Assembly: GCF_027887165.1 (NCBI RefSeq)
Contig: NC_077233.1
Coordinates: 182,837,114-182,901,113, forward strand
Direction of reading: 5' to 3'
DNA from: Monodelphis domestica
Taxonomy: Eukaryota; Chordata; Mammalia; Didelphimorphia; Didelphidae
Length of the DNA: 64,000 nt
This document shows positions 22,235-32,772 of this stretch, piece by piece. The position numbers and the translations under genes are program-made. Every line of letters begins with the position of its first letter. Within the stretch, counting starts at the first letter, position 1. A model generated the notes under the pieces. It searched no databases, was not told where the DNA came from, and saw only the letters and a program-made list of their open reading frames with translations.

Positions 22235-22715
22235 AAATGGACACCAAGCTTTTGGCTGAAGACCTCTGGTGAGAAGAAACCTATTCTCTATGGACTTAGT
22301 TAGTCTATTCCACTTGGGGCTAGTTCTACTTAGTTTGGAAGTATTTCCTTATATCAAATGTAATTTTGCCTCTTTGTGACTTCTAGTCACTGTTTCTAGC
22401 TCTGATACCAAAAACAAAACAAAAACAAAAACAAGTCATCCCTCTTTTGGGGGACAGCCCTTCAAATACTTGAAGGCAATCCAACTTATGCCTGCACATC
22501 TTATTTGTAAACATCTCCAGTTCTTCCAATCAGTCTTCTTGTGGAACAGTTTCTTGAAGCCCTTCATCATATTCCTTGCCCACCTCTATACAGTCTATCA
22601 TTTATAAATGTCTTTCTAAAAATGGCCCTCAGACCTGAACCCAATGCTTTTGAGGTGGTTTGTCTCAGGAAGAATAGATAGGACCTCATTCCCCTAATCT
22701 TGGACCCTATGCTTT
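22235..22715 (-). repeat. L3/CR1 LINE fragment, antisense
   Basis: 'ttagtctattccacttgggg', 'tttggaagtatttccttata', 'gggacagcccttcaaatact', 'cagttcttccaatcagtctt' and 'ctcagacctgaacccaatgc' give the CR1/L3 order. A CAAAA-rich stretch (22411-22435) lies within it. Confidence 0.7.
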
Positions 22716-22716
22716 T

Positions 22717-22922
22717 CTTAAAAAAACAAACAAACAAACAAACAAACCCTTACCTGCCATCTTAGAATCAATACTGTTTATTGGTTCTAAGTTTGAAGAG
22801 TGGAAAGGGCTAGGCATGGGGGTTAGTGACTTGCCCAGGGTCATACACACAGGAAGTATCTGAGACCAGATTAGAACCCAGGACCTCCTGACTCTCAACC
22901 CACTGAACCACCCAGCTGCCCC
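22717..22922 (-). repeat. tRNA-derived SINE (WSINE1/WALLSI-like), antisense
   Basis: (AAAC)n at 22725-22746, then 'cccttacctgccatcttaga', 'gtgacttgcccagggtcata', 'ttagaacccaggacctcctg' and the head 'actgaaccacccagctgccc'. Full-length antisense copy. Confidence 0.85.
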
Positions 22923-23019
22923 CACCACAACTTTCTTAATTTTGCCTTCACAAAAAACAGAGTCCCCTAGCTTCAGTAAGTGACCAGTATATATATGGCA
23001 TAAATATGGAAGAAGAAGG

Positions 23020-23185
23020 AAGCATAGAATGTGAGATTTGAAAAGGACTATAGATGCTATTGAACCCTTTATTTTATTAATGTGGAATCTGAGGTCCAGA
23101 CAAGAGAAATGACATATCCCTGGTTCCACAGTGAGTAAGGGACAGATCTGGCTCCAAGCCTCATGCTCTGACCACTGCAAGATGT
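23020..23185 (-). repeat. MIR-like SINE, antisense
   Basis: 'ttgaaaaggactatagatgc', 'tgtggaatctgaggtccaga', 'tccctggttccacagtgagt' and 'catgctctgaccactgcaag' outline an antisense SINE. Confidence 0.6.
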
Positions 23186-23204
23186 TGCCTTCATAGTCCT
23201 ATAT

Positions 23205-23282
23205 TTGATTCATTTCAATGGACATTTGTTGAATACCTGCCAAGGGCAAGGTCCTTTGATAGGTGCTCTGGGGAATAAAAAA
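23205..23282 (-). repeat. L2 LINE 3' terminus, antisense
   Basis: 'tgattcatttcaatggacat', 'ttgttgaatacctgccaagg' and 'tgataggtgctctggggaat' match the reverse complement of the L2 3' end. Confidence 0.55.
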
Positions 23283-23284
23283 TG

Positions 23285-24600
23285 CCCTCAGCGGAGTCAG
23301 TGAATGCTCACAGACACGACTCTTGAAACGGTTAAGTTTACAGGGGCGACGAGAGGTGCCTTGGACAGAAACACTCCTGCAGACCTTTTTACTAATCTAC
23401 GTTGGCTTTCCAAGTCGCCAAGTGATGTGTGTGTGACGTGAGGGATTCAGAGGAATTGTTCTTGTTTGGCAGGGAGACAGCTAGAAGTCTCGTAACCCAG
23501 CAAGCTTAACAGGGGGACACCAGTGCGTCCAGAGTAGGGCCAGGGCTGCTCCTAAAGGTGAATGAGCAGTCACCTCAGAAGTAGAACAAGTGCAGAGTTC
23601 CCTGGGCCGTTATTCCCCCAAACTCTTCCCCCTAGCTCTCAGCTGCCTTAAGCCCTGAGAGTGGGAAGCAGCGGCTGCTGCCAGGAGTCCAAAAGAGCCC
23701 ACAAGTATCTCTCTCTAACTCTGACTCTCTCTAACTCTGAGGCTGACAAATCCGAGAGAGCCTCAAAATCTGAAGCAAGCCCTCACTTAATGAGGGGTAA
23801 AGCTGAAAGGAGAAATCCTGCTTCAAAGGCAAAGTCTCCCCTGGGAAAAGGAGCACGGCGACTCGAATTTGCACTGAGATGTAAGTGACTGATGCTAGAC
23901 TCTAGCCCAAGAGTAGATATTGTCGGGGAGGGACTAAAGGAGCTCTGGGGCCAGACACTGGAGGTGATGGGGGCAAAAGAATGGTAGGGAGGAAGACAGT
24001 GAAACAAAAGGAAGTGAAAAGGGAGCAGCCAAATTCAAGGCTGCCCCTAACGAGAGAAAAGGGGGCAGTGAAGTCATCTGCTTTTCTTGGATGGGAATAA
24101 CATGAAAATGTTGCTCTCCTTGGTTAAGAACACTTCTGACCTTGCTTTCCCTCCCTGTCTGTGGATTGTTTGGTGAAACCAAATGTCTCTGAGTCCAGGC
24201 TTCCCTCCTTAACTGGCTTTGTGCCTTTGAGGGATGTTGAAACGTTCTTTGGCCTGCAACCCCTCAGAGAGCAAACGGAGCAGAATCCAGAGCAGGAAGC
24301 ATCAAATCCTGGACAGCAGCTCCCCCAAGCTTAGCCCAGTTACAAATCCGACCCCAGCCTCAAAGAAAAAGAAATTAGGCAACTTATTTATTCATCTAAA
24401 ACTAAGTATCTAGTGCCCAGCCAGAGAAGGGGAAGGCTATCACAGGCATTCCCTTCAATAGCCCCTTGGAATAGTTTACTGTGTGAAGTAAGAAGAAGAG
24501 TTTATCTCAAGGGGCCATATAGCTGCCCCTTCCAAACTCCATTGTTTGTCCGGATCTAGATATCTTTATTCTCCTCAGGGCTAAACAATTCCCACTCCCC
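23285..24600. other. Unique, CpG-containing segment, no gene recognised
   Basis: This is one of the longest repeat-free stretches, and 23285-23620 has more CpG than its surroundings. A 17-base unit ('ctctctaactctgac'-type) is tandemly duplicated near 23706-23741. A donor-like 'gatgtaagtgact' occurs near 23878 after a 75-codon ORF (23661-23888), but no matching acceptor or homology supports an exon. Confidence 0.35.
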
Positions 24601-24639
24601 TCCCCAACCTCTATCTAGCTACACATCCATATACACCCC

Positions 24640-24765
24640 CTCTTCCCCTTACATTCCATGACCTCCCTTCTCTTCTTGTCACTCTTTGAGGTCTACCTTA
24701 AGTCTTCCCTCCTCCATAAAACCTCCTCTGACCTCCCCAAACCAATATTCTTTCCTTCTCTCATG
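24640..24765 (+). repeat. L2 LINE fragment
   Basis: 'cttcttgtcactctttgagg', 'tctaccttaagtcttccctc' and 'ctccataaaacctcctctga' resemble the end of L2 ORF2 in sense. Confidence 0.5.
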
Positions 24766-24767
24766 GT

Positions 24768-24935
24768 GGAGTGGAAACAGCTCTACCTAGAAAGATGGAT
24801 TCTAATTTTGACTCTGTAATATGACCTCAGTACAGTCAGTTTCCCTTTGTGGTCCTCATTTTTTTCATCTTTAAAATGAAGGTGTTGGATTAGATAATGT
24901 CAAGATCCCTTTTAGCTGAAAAATTCTATTAATTC
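24768..24935 (+). repeat. MIR-like SINE
   Basis: 'tggtggagtggaaacagctc', 'atatgacctcagtacagtca', 'tttttttcatctttaaaatg', 'gtgttggattagataatgtc' and 'gatcccttttagctgaaaaa' give the usual order of a sense SINE. Confidence 0.7.
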
Positions 24936-24959
24936 CTATTGGATTCCACAGCTGATTCT

Positions 24960-25715
24960 TTTCATGGTAATTTCTTTTTTGATGATATTTATTGATATCT
25001 TTTATTTTTACATTAGATTTCCCACTGTATTTCTACTCTCTCTTATTCCAGAGAACCATCTATTATACCTTTTCCAAAAAGAAAAAGAAAGGAAAAAAAG
25101 ATGGAGAAGAAAAAATTCAGTAAAACTAATAAAAAATTTGAAAACAAAAAGCTGCAATATTTGGCACACAGTACAGCACTCTAGCCCCTACTTCTACAAA
25201 GGAGCTATGTGAGGGGTCTTCTTTATGTCTCTTGCTTGAAGCTAACCTTTAAAATGTTTTTAATTAAAAAAAATTTAATTAAAAAATTTTAATTTATCAT
25301 CATGCAAAACACACTTCCATACTGGTCATTGTTGTTTCCCCATCATGTCTTTCAGGATTGTCCCAGATCATTGCATTGCTGAGAGTAGCCAAGATTTCCC
25401 AGATAATCATTGTCCAATAGTGCTGTTACTGTGTACAATGTTCTTCCAGTTCTGCTTATTTTGCTCTGCATCAGTTTCTATAGATCTTTCCAGTTTTTTC
25501 TGAAGTCATCCTGCTTATCATTTCTTATAGCACAAAAGTATTCCATTACTAAAATGTACCACAATTTGCTCAGCCATTTCCCAATTGATGGACATTCCTC
25601 AATTTCCAATTCTTTGCCACCACAAAGAGATAAATATTTTTATAAAAGTAGGTCCTTTCCCCTTTTTTATTATCTTTTTGGGATACAGATCCAAGAATAA
25701 ACCTTTTTTTTAATT
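24960..25715 (-). repeat. LINE-1 3' end, antisense
   Basis: Minus-strand L1: 3' UTR at 24960-25400 ('ttttatttttacattagatt', 'ccagagaaccatctattata'), then the ORF2 C-terminal region ('aaagtattccattactaaaa', 'cagccatttcccaattgatg', 'tctttgccaccacaaagaga'). It is 5' truncated near 25715. The 3' UTR is the same type as at 50697. Confidence 0.85.
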
Positions 25716-25869
25716 TTCCAAAAATTCATGTTCTAACATTTTGGGACCATTGCCTTCCCCCACCTACATTGTTGTACTCAGTGTGTGCATTGTTTTCCTG
25801 GATCTACTTATCCGGCTTTTACAAGGGAATTTCTAATGTTTATATCCTAATAGCAAGGTCTCTCAGTCT

Positions 25870-26150
25870 TTAGACATTCTACCCCTACAATCCAGCCTGG
25901 CTTGGCTCTCTATGCTCTATAGACAGATGTATCCAGTACCCAGTTAATTGCTTATTAACTCCTTATTCAAAAGCTTCTGGAATACATGGTGTACCGTCCT
26001 CCATTCATGTTTTTATTTATGCTAGATCCTGTGCCTAGAATGCCACACTTCCAATATATTTAAATCCTCCCCATCCTTCCAAGTCCTACTTCCAATCTGG
26101 TGATCTCTGGAATTCCTATTACACTGTCTGTAGTTCATTTGCTATTTAGT
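25870..26150 (+). repeat. L2 LINE fragment, diverged
   Basis: 'tttttatttatgctagatcc', 'tgtgcctagaatgccacact' and 'tccttccaagtcctacttcc' resemble the end of L2 ORF2 in sense (the LPLYLRLE..W...PS area). It is old and partly degraded. Confidence 0.45.
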
Positions 26151-26159
26151 AACATGTGG

Positions 26160-26686
26160 GCTCATAACTGGTAGACTTCCCATTCCCAAAGAGTATTAAT
26201 GTCTGTCAAGGCTCATTGATCACTGACTTGCAGGGATTCGAATAACTTCTGAAATAGGCACATTCAGGAAACAGAGAACAGCTTTGGAAGTAGCTGGTGT
26301 TAACCTGGTGACCACAATGCATCAGTGTCCGGTCCTCTAGGGTATTCTGTGCCTGTCCTCAAGCAGTAACAGAACAGCCCTGATCATAAGAGGGACAACC
26401 ACACAAAGGAAGCTGACACCTCAGAGGCACTGATCTGCCAGGAAGTGTTTTTGCCTGACTTCCTTGCCCTCCTTCTTCTTAGCACACTTAAGTTCCCAGG
26501 CATAGCACAATGGCTAGCTTTAAGAGTGCCAGCCCAGAGGCTTAGGGCACCTATAATTTTATTAGTTTAATTTAACCTAATTTTAGAAGTATCATTTTAA
26601 AAGAATGAGAGAGTGGCTGGTACTCTCATCAGGACTCCTAACAGTAGCTGGTTCCTACTTTGAGCGACCAACTGACCTATCAGAAT
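26160..26686. other. Unique sequence, no gene recognised
   Basis: No repeat or ORF of note. The right edge is the 5' target-site duplication of the L1 fragment at 26700. Confidence 0.35.
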
Positions 26687-26699
26687 TCCTCATATTTGA

Positions 26700-26850
26700 T
26701 GGAAATGGGTTTTGAACGATGATACATGTATAACCCAGTGGAATTGCTTATTGGCTTTGGGAAGGGGGAGGCAAGAAGGGAGGGAGACAACATGAATCAT
26801 GTAACCATGGAAAACTATTCTAAAATGAATAAATTAATTAATAAAAAATA
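26700..26850 (+). repeat. Short 5'-truncated LINE-1 with 12-bp TSD
   Basis: Sense L1 3' UTR end: 'atgatacatgtataacccag', 'tggaattgcttattggcttt', a G-rich 'gggaagggggaggcaag' run, 'aatcatgtaaccatggaaaa', 'aaatgaataaattaattaat' and an A-rich tail. The direct repeat 'cctcatatttga' flanks it exactly (26688-26699 and 26851-26862), so this is a complete insertion of about 150 bases. Confidence 0.9.
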
Positions 26851-26862
26851 CCTCATATTTGA

Positions 26863-27460
26863 GTTTTCTCTTCCTTTCTCTACTTGGGGTAGAGTGGGGA
26901 GAGAAATAATGCAACTTCCACATGTACCATGGTATGAGAATTACTTGGTATTAAGCAAAATAACTAAATATATTGATATACTATCAACATTAATTTTTCA
27001 TTTTTGAAAATTTTCAATATGTAATATGTCCTGTTGCTACAATCACTTATTTGACAGTTTGCAAGATCTTAGCACATATTATTTTTTTGATTCTTCATCA
27101 TGAAACTGAACTTTCATCACATTGGATATGAAGTAGATCTTTAAAGCGAAGCCCATTTTCCACAATGGAATTAGAATCAACTGAGTTTCTGGACCACTAA
27201 AGCAGATTTCCCTCCATCTCTTAAATAAATTACATAAATAATAACTAAATAAAATACATTTCTTAGCCTTTTGTAATCAGTGGCACAGTACAAGGTTATG
27301 TTGAAGCATTCGAGCTTGGTTTTGGAATTTCTGTAATTCTGGAAAAATTGTATCAATAGATTTATCCAAGCTTATCATTACCTCAATGGAGACAAGATAC
27401 CCAGGCCCACTGGAAGTAAAAAACAACCCCCAGAATTTTTTTTTTCAGTACATGTTTTGT
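26863..27460 (-). other. Unclassified AT-rich sequence; possible antisense retrocopy part
   Basis: On the minus strand (about 27400-27300) the reading includes ISLDKSIDTIFPELQKFQNQ followed by a stop and AT-rich sequence like a 3' UTR with an AATAAA-like site. Together with the reading at 28430-28530 this could be one old retrocopy of a host mRNA split by the retroviral fossil at 27491. The parent gene is not identified and chance ORFs of this size are common. Confidence 0.2.
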
Positions 27461-27490
27461 TACCTAATGAAGATGCCCAGATCTTAGAGG

Positions 27491-27820
27491 TGTGCAGGTG
27501 GAAAATTTGCCACACCTGAGCTGCATTCCCAGCATCCTTTTAAGTTCCGTCCTCATTTTACGTAAGGATGCTTGGGAGATAAATTTGGCTGAGCCCCACA
27601 CTGCGAGGCTCTTTTTTTGGAGCTTGTGCTTTTGGTAAAGTGCTGCAGGTGTGAGTCTCTGGCTCCCTCTCTGCTCTGCTCTGCTCTGCTCACTTGACTA
27701 AAAGGACCTTTTTTCTTTTCCCTCTCTTTTGATTTATTATTTAAAATCCTATATATTTTTAAATACTAGGAGTATTTATTCATTTTTACTCCTACAAATT
27801 TTGGAGACCACAAAGGGATA
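27491..27820 (+). mobile_element. ERV long terminal repeat with adjoining primer-binding-like site (fossil)
   Basis: The segment from TGTGCAGG (27491) to CTACA (27795) behaves like a sense LTR: a TATA-like GATAAATT near 27571, a (CTCTG)n patch at 27670-27690, T-rich late sequence, and a CA end. Just after it, 'ttggagaccacaaaggga' (27801-27818) has the form of an ERV primer-binding site (TGG...GGGA). Class unassigned; ERV1-like is a guess. Leader-like sequence may continue to about 28050; no gag, pol or env was recognised, and it is an old, broken relic. Confidence 0.5.
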
Positions 27821-28570
27821 CCAGAACTAGAGGAACCAGATTTTTTCTCCTGCCGTGGTCTTCCTCTTCCCTTCTCCCTCCTGGAAACCCTTCAAAGCCT
27901 TCTCAAGCTCATTGGCTACACCTGCCCACCAGGAGAGCTGGGTAACAGGGTCTCTCCCTCACAGAGGCTGTTCCTGCTACTTGGTAAGCTTTAAATTCCC
28001 TGCCCCCAAACCCCTCATTTTTACTCCGACAGAGATTAATCTGGACTTCTCAATATGGTTATGGCATAACTTTGAACGAAAATGTTTTTTTTCTCATCTT
28101 CAGTACTCTTGTCTGTATTGTTTTGTCTATGACAAGCATTTTATCTTCATCGAATTGGATAGCAGTTTAAAATTTTTTCTCACTGTTTCTCCAACTTCAA
28201 GAAGTCTACATCTTATGTAGAAAAATCCATAACAACCTTTCTGACTGACAGGTCCCTCTAAAGGTCTTCATTTCCTGAAGATTAGTTAGATTGTTCTGTG
28301 GTAATCATTTGTTAGTTCTTAGAACTTAAAAAATGTTTTTGACCACCCTTTGTACTTTGTTGATTCTAATTCTGCTTCATCATGGGTTTGAATGATTCTT
28401 GAAATATGTGGTTTCCTGTACCAATACCTGCAACAATATCTCCAAGAGTAATTGAGGTGTATTCTTCAAGAGCTATACCTTTTGCATATTTCCTTGCAAT
28501 TATAAGCATTTTTTAAAAACCACAGAATTTAAAATGCAACTAAATTAAGCAATGAAATGTATGTGGGAGG
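27821..28570. other. Unclassified; leader-like then coding-like on the minus strand
   Basis: The left part follows the LTR and may be retroviral leader. Between about 28370 and 28520 the minus strand reads MLIIARKYAKGIALEEYTSI and continues TLGDIVAGIGTGN through to FKPMMKQN before a stop. The composition is protein-like but I cannot assign a family. It may belong to a host retrocopy interrupted by the LTR element. Confidence 0.25.
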
Positions 28571-28734
28571 CATCCAGCAGAAATCATTAATCACCTGATC
28601 AAGGCCAGATGTTCAGAGTCAGCCTGGTATGAGTAGTAGCACACACACAACCATTGTTGACACAAAATGAAATATACCCAAATTACTGCTTGTCACAAAT
28701 AATCTGCACACCTCTGATACCCAGAGACAACTAA

Positions 28735-28985
28735 GTGACACAGGGAATGAACAATGAGCTTGAAATCAGGAAGATCTGAGCTCAAATTTGGACTCAAATC
28801 CTCACCAGTTGCATGACCTTGGGTAAATCACTTAACTACTACTTGCCTCAGTTTCCCCAACTATAATATGGGTATAATAATAGCACCTACTTCCCACGAT
28901 TGCTGTGAGATCAAATGAGATAATATTTGTAAATCACTTGGCATAGTGCCTGGCACATAGTAGGCATTTAACAAATGTTTGTTCT
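28735..28985 (+). repeat. MIR/THER1 SINE, full length
   Basis: Complete sense copy: 'gaaatcaggaagatctgagc', 'ttgcatgaccttgggtaaat', 'ttgcctcagtttccccaact', 'gtgagatcaaatgagataat' and the L2-like tail 'cctggcacatagtaggcatt', 'taacaaatgtttgttc'. It is one of the best preserved copies in the window. Confidence 0.9.
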
Positions 28986-29026
28986 TTTTCTTTCTTCTTT
29001 CCTTCTTCCTTCCTTCCTTTCTTCCC
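28986..29026. repeat. (TTCC)n/(TTTC)n microsatellite
   Basis: About 40 bases of TTTCTT and CTTCC units directly after the THER1 tail; probably grew from the SINE end. Confidence 0.85.
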
Positions 29027-29029
29027 ACT

Positions 29030-29565
29030 TTCAAGGAATTGACTTATACCTGCTCAGACATCTTTCTTCTGGCATGCAGAGTGAACACTGAGGTATTTGC
29101 AACTGGTCCAACACCTACCAGTTGTTTGGAGTAACTAAAGACTTCTTTTGTGCATTTCAGTGTTCCTGAGTATGGTGTTCTATATTGTCCTCCAACAGAT
29201 CTTACTCCTTTCTCTTCTTTCAGATGGTTGGTTCATGCACAGGGCTATTCCAACAGTGTCCGCTGAGAGGGCTCTATGGATGACTTATATTTTTATTTTT
29301 CCCTGTAGGATAATCCTCTCAGACAAATGTCTGAAGGTCTTATTCCCCAAGTGCTTCTTTTCATGCCCTTATTCAAGACCTTTTAGCCAGACTTGCTTAT
29401 GTTCTAGAGAATTCTGAATAGCTCAGTCACATTAGTACCTCATCTAGCTCTTGATGTTGTGCAGTCCTCCCCAGGAGACTTTGACATTTTGGAGTAGAGA
29501 GGGAAATAATAGAAGATTCTTGGATCCATAGCTATAGGCAACGACTGGATAAGTGGAAAGTCTTA
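29030..29565. other. Unique sequence, no gene recognised
   Basis: No repeat identified. The ORF 29148-29417 (89 codons) has no recognisable domain. Confidence 0.3.
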
Positions 29566-29569
29566 GGCT

Positions 29570-29745
29570 ATGTGTTACAATGGAAAGAGCACTGGATCTG
29601 GGTTCAAATGCTGCTTTTCTCTCATATGACCTGTATGACCTTGGTCAAATCATATCTTTCTGGGCCCGTTTCCTCACATATAAAATTAAAGGTTGAATTA
29701 GATAAATGGTCCCTAATGTCCCTTTAATTAGTCAACAAGCATTTA
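29570..29745 (+). repeat. MIR-like SINE
   Basis: 'tgttacaatggaaagagcac', 'tggatctgggttcaaatgct', 'ccttggtcaaatcatatctt', 'gggcccgtttcctcacatat' and 'aatggtccctaatgtccctt' give a sense SINE. Confidence 0.75.
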
Positions 29746-29759
29746 TAAAGTGCTTTCCC

Positions 29760-30085
29760 TCTCTTTTTTTTAGACATCCTTTACACCTTTTTTAGTTACA
29801 TGCAAAAACATTTTTTCTTTTTTCCCCTTTATTTTCTTTATATTTTCAATATTTGCCATTTCAATAATATAATGCAATAAAATGTCCCAATCCATTCAGC
29901 TATTTCTCCCATTCATTGTATTTGCATTATTTCCATTTATTTTGTCATAATAAAAAATGCTTCCATGAATATTTTCATACAAAACCAACTTTTTTACTCC
30001 TGCAATAATGCCCTTAGGGCCTAACCCTAGTAATGGGATCTCTTGGTCAATGAGCATGAACAGCTTTACAGCTGTTTTCTTAAAA
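29760..30085 (-). repeat. LINE-1 fragment, antisense
   Basis: 'tcagctatttctcccattca', 'ttccatgaatattttcatac', 'agtaatgggatctcttggtc' and 'gagcatgaacagctttacag' correspond to the L1 ORF2 C-terminal end read on the minus strand. It is separate from and older than the L1 that starts at 30088. Confidence 0.6.
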
Positions 30086-30087
30086 AA

Positions 30088-32090
30088 AAAGAAACATCAA
30101 TTTTTTAAAAGAATTGTTTTCTGACCTTTTGCAATCCAAATCCTCTCTTCTCCTTCCCCTCCCCTCTCACCAGATGGTAAACAATCTAATATAGGTTATA
30201 CAAATCTTTATATTCCTCATGTCTTGAAAGAAAACATATTGCACAGGCAAGAATAAACTCATAAAGAAATAATGTGAAAATGGTATGGTTTAATCTACAT
30301 TCATACTCTTGACAATTCCTTTTATGGCTGTGGATAGCATTTTCTAACATGAATTCCTTGGGGTTGTCTTAAATCCTTGCCAGGAGCCATCAAAGACCAT
30401 GCTGTTTGACATGGTCACACATGGAATCCAGGGACTGCAAAGTAGCCCCCAGGAAGGATGGAAACATCCACTGAACCCCCCCCCAAATGACTTTCCTTAT
30501 TAACATCCCATTATTATTATAGTTGTAATGATTATTATTCTTAGCCCCAGGAAAAATAGATGAAAACAACATGCTTGCAGGGTTAATACAGATGTCCCAC
30601 TCTGTCCCCCCAGAATATTACCAGGAGATCCCACTTACAAAATTAAATGTAAGGATTCTTATATACCCACTTAGATAGGACCCTCTTTTCTAGGCATAAA
30701 AACTTCTGGCAAATCTGTGCTCTGATATATCTGGGTCATGTTGATTTTACCCTCTGACCCTGCACTTAGCAACAAAGTTTTGTTGACTATCTCTTTAGGC
30801 TTTGCGTCTGTTGTTATGTTCTATGGAAACATGTATGTGGAGAATGAAATGGTGTGCCAAGTAGATGTGTGATCATGAGGGTATAAAATAAAGCCAAACC
30901 TCAGTCAAGGTAGAGCAGTTTATCCTGTGAAACCCTGTGCTGCAGGTGGAATACAAAAGCTGTCTCCCATTCATCATTATTTCACCTAAGTTGCCATACC
31001 CAAGCAAGAGGAACTCTTGACTTCACAGTTTGCAGGTTAACTTGGGAAAGATCCTTGTATTGCTGGAAATAGTTTAGTTCTTCACAGTTGATCATCATAT
31101 ATTTCTGTTACTATAAACAATATTCTTCTGGTTCTTCTTATTTCAGTTTGCATCAGTTCATACAAGTCTTTCCAAACTTTTTCTGAAATCATCATATTTG
31201 TTGATTCTTAAGGTGCGATAGTATTCCATTACAACCATATACCACAACTTGTTCAGCCATTCTCCAGTTGATGGACATCCCTTCCATTTCCAATTTTTTT
31301 GCCACCACAAAAGGGGTTGCTATAAATATTTTTGTATAAGCAGATTCTTTCCCTTATCTTTGATCTAGTATTTATATTGCTAGGTCAAAGGATTTGCACC
31401 ACTTTATGACCCTTTGGACTTGGTTCCAGATTAGTTTATAGAATGGCTGTATCAGTTCATAGTTCTACCAATAGTATATTAGTGTTCCAATTTCCCCTAT
31501 CCCCTTCAGTATTTTTAATTTTCCTTTTTTGCATATTATGCAATCTTATAGGTGTTAGGTGGTAAATCTGAGTTGGTTTAATTTGCCTTTATCTAGACAA
31601 TAGTGATTTGGAGCACTTTTTCATATGAATATAGATGGTTTTATTTTTTTCATCTAAGACCTATCTGTTAATACCATTTGTTTATTTATCAATTGGGGAA
31701 TAAAATATTTGGCTAGTGCTTTATGTGTTTGAGAAATAAGATCTTTGTCAAAGATACTTGATATAAAAATTAATGCAATCAAAATTATCCATTATGCTTC
31801 TCATAATGTTTTCTTCTTTTGTCATAGATCCTTCCCTTATCCATAGGTCAAAGAGTCAAACTATTTTGGGTTCCTCTAATTTTTTTATGGTATCATTCTT
31901 TATTTCTAGATCATGATTCCATTTTGATTTTATCTTGGTATATGGTGTGAGATGTTGGTCTATGCCTAGTTTCTGCCATACTTTGGTCCAGTTTTCCCAG
32001 CTGTTTTTGTCAAATAGAATTCTCCAAAATCTCAAATGGATATTTGGGAATATCAAATAAGTCTCTGATCTTATCTGGTTCTGCAATTCT
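30088..32090 (-). repeat. LINE-1 3' half, antisense, split by an LTR-like insertion
   Basis: 3' UTR from 30088 ('tgcaatccaaatcctctctt', 'catactcttgacaattcctt') to the break at 30379; it resumes at 31051 and continues through ORF2 ('atagtattccattacaacca', 'cattctccagttgatggaca', 'ttttgtcaaatagaattctc'). The minus-strand reading near 32010-31880 includes WENWTKVWQKLGIDQHLTPY, the C-terminal end of L1 ORF2. It is 5' truncated at about 32090 and carries multiple stops. Confidence 0.9.
30380..31050 (+). mobile_element. LTR-like insertion inside LINE-1 (fossil)
   Basis: A 671-base non-L1 block splits the L1 exactly at 'atccttg', which is present on both sides (30373-30379 and 31051-31057); the intact L1 at 60940 has one copy. 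It contains a strong TATAAAATAAAG (30882-30893) and no ORF, as in a solo LTR. The ends are not a clean TG/CA, so the ERV class, and even LTR status, is uncertain. It is younger than its L1 host. Confidence 0.5.
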
Positions 32091-32205
32091 GGTTATGTGA
32101 CCTTAGACACAGTAATTTTTATGAGCTTCAGTTTTATCTGCAAAATGAGAAAGAGGGACAAAATGACTGCTGATTTTTCTTCTAACTCAAAAAAATCTGT
32201 GACTT
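32085..32205 (+). repeat. MIR-like SINE 3' part
   Basis: 'ggttatgtgaccttagacac', 'atgagcttcagttttatctg', 'caaaatgagaaagagggaca', 'aaatgactgctgatttttct' is the 3' half of a sense SINE. Confidence 0.6.
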
Positions 32206-32209
32206 ATAA

Positions 32210-32650
32210 GATCATAGGACTTCAGAGTTGGAAGGAAGTTCAGAATTTCATTTAATTGACCCCTGTACAATCATATCATCCTTGACCAGTATTCATACAA
32301 TCTCCATTTCATTCCCAATGACAGAGAACTCACTTTTCTTCTAGGCAATCAACTATAACTTTGAATAGCTCTATGTTCAAAATGTTCAAAAATGCTTTTT
32401 CTTATGTTCAGCTAAAATTTCCTTCCCTATAAATTCTTCTCATTCATCCCAGTTCTGCCCTGTAGGCTAAGTAGTACAAGCTGAATCTCCTTTCCACATG
32501 ATGATACCTCATATATTTAAAGACTATCATGTGCCCTCTATATCTTCTACAACTTAAAAAAATCTCCATTTCCTTTAATTGATCATGAAATAATGGTTTC
32601 AGCTCTCCCTTCACAGCTTGGTGAACTTCCTTTGAATTCAACAATTCAAT
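32210..32650 (-). repeat. L3/CR1 LINE fragment, antisense
   Basis: 'ttcagagttggaaggaagtt', 'agaactcacttttcttctag', 'ctttccacatgatgatacct', 'catgtgccctctatatcttc' and 'cagctctcccttcacagctt' follow the CR1/L3 order. Confidence 0.7.
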
Positions 32651-32772
32651 ACAATTGTATTAAATGCCTAATCACACTGTGTTGAAGGCACTGGAGATAG
32701 TTTTGGGAAGGGATCCTACACCTGTGATTTTATCTTTGTGGCGAATTCCCTGAAGAATAGTAACTCATCTTT

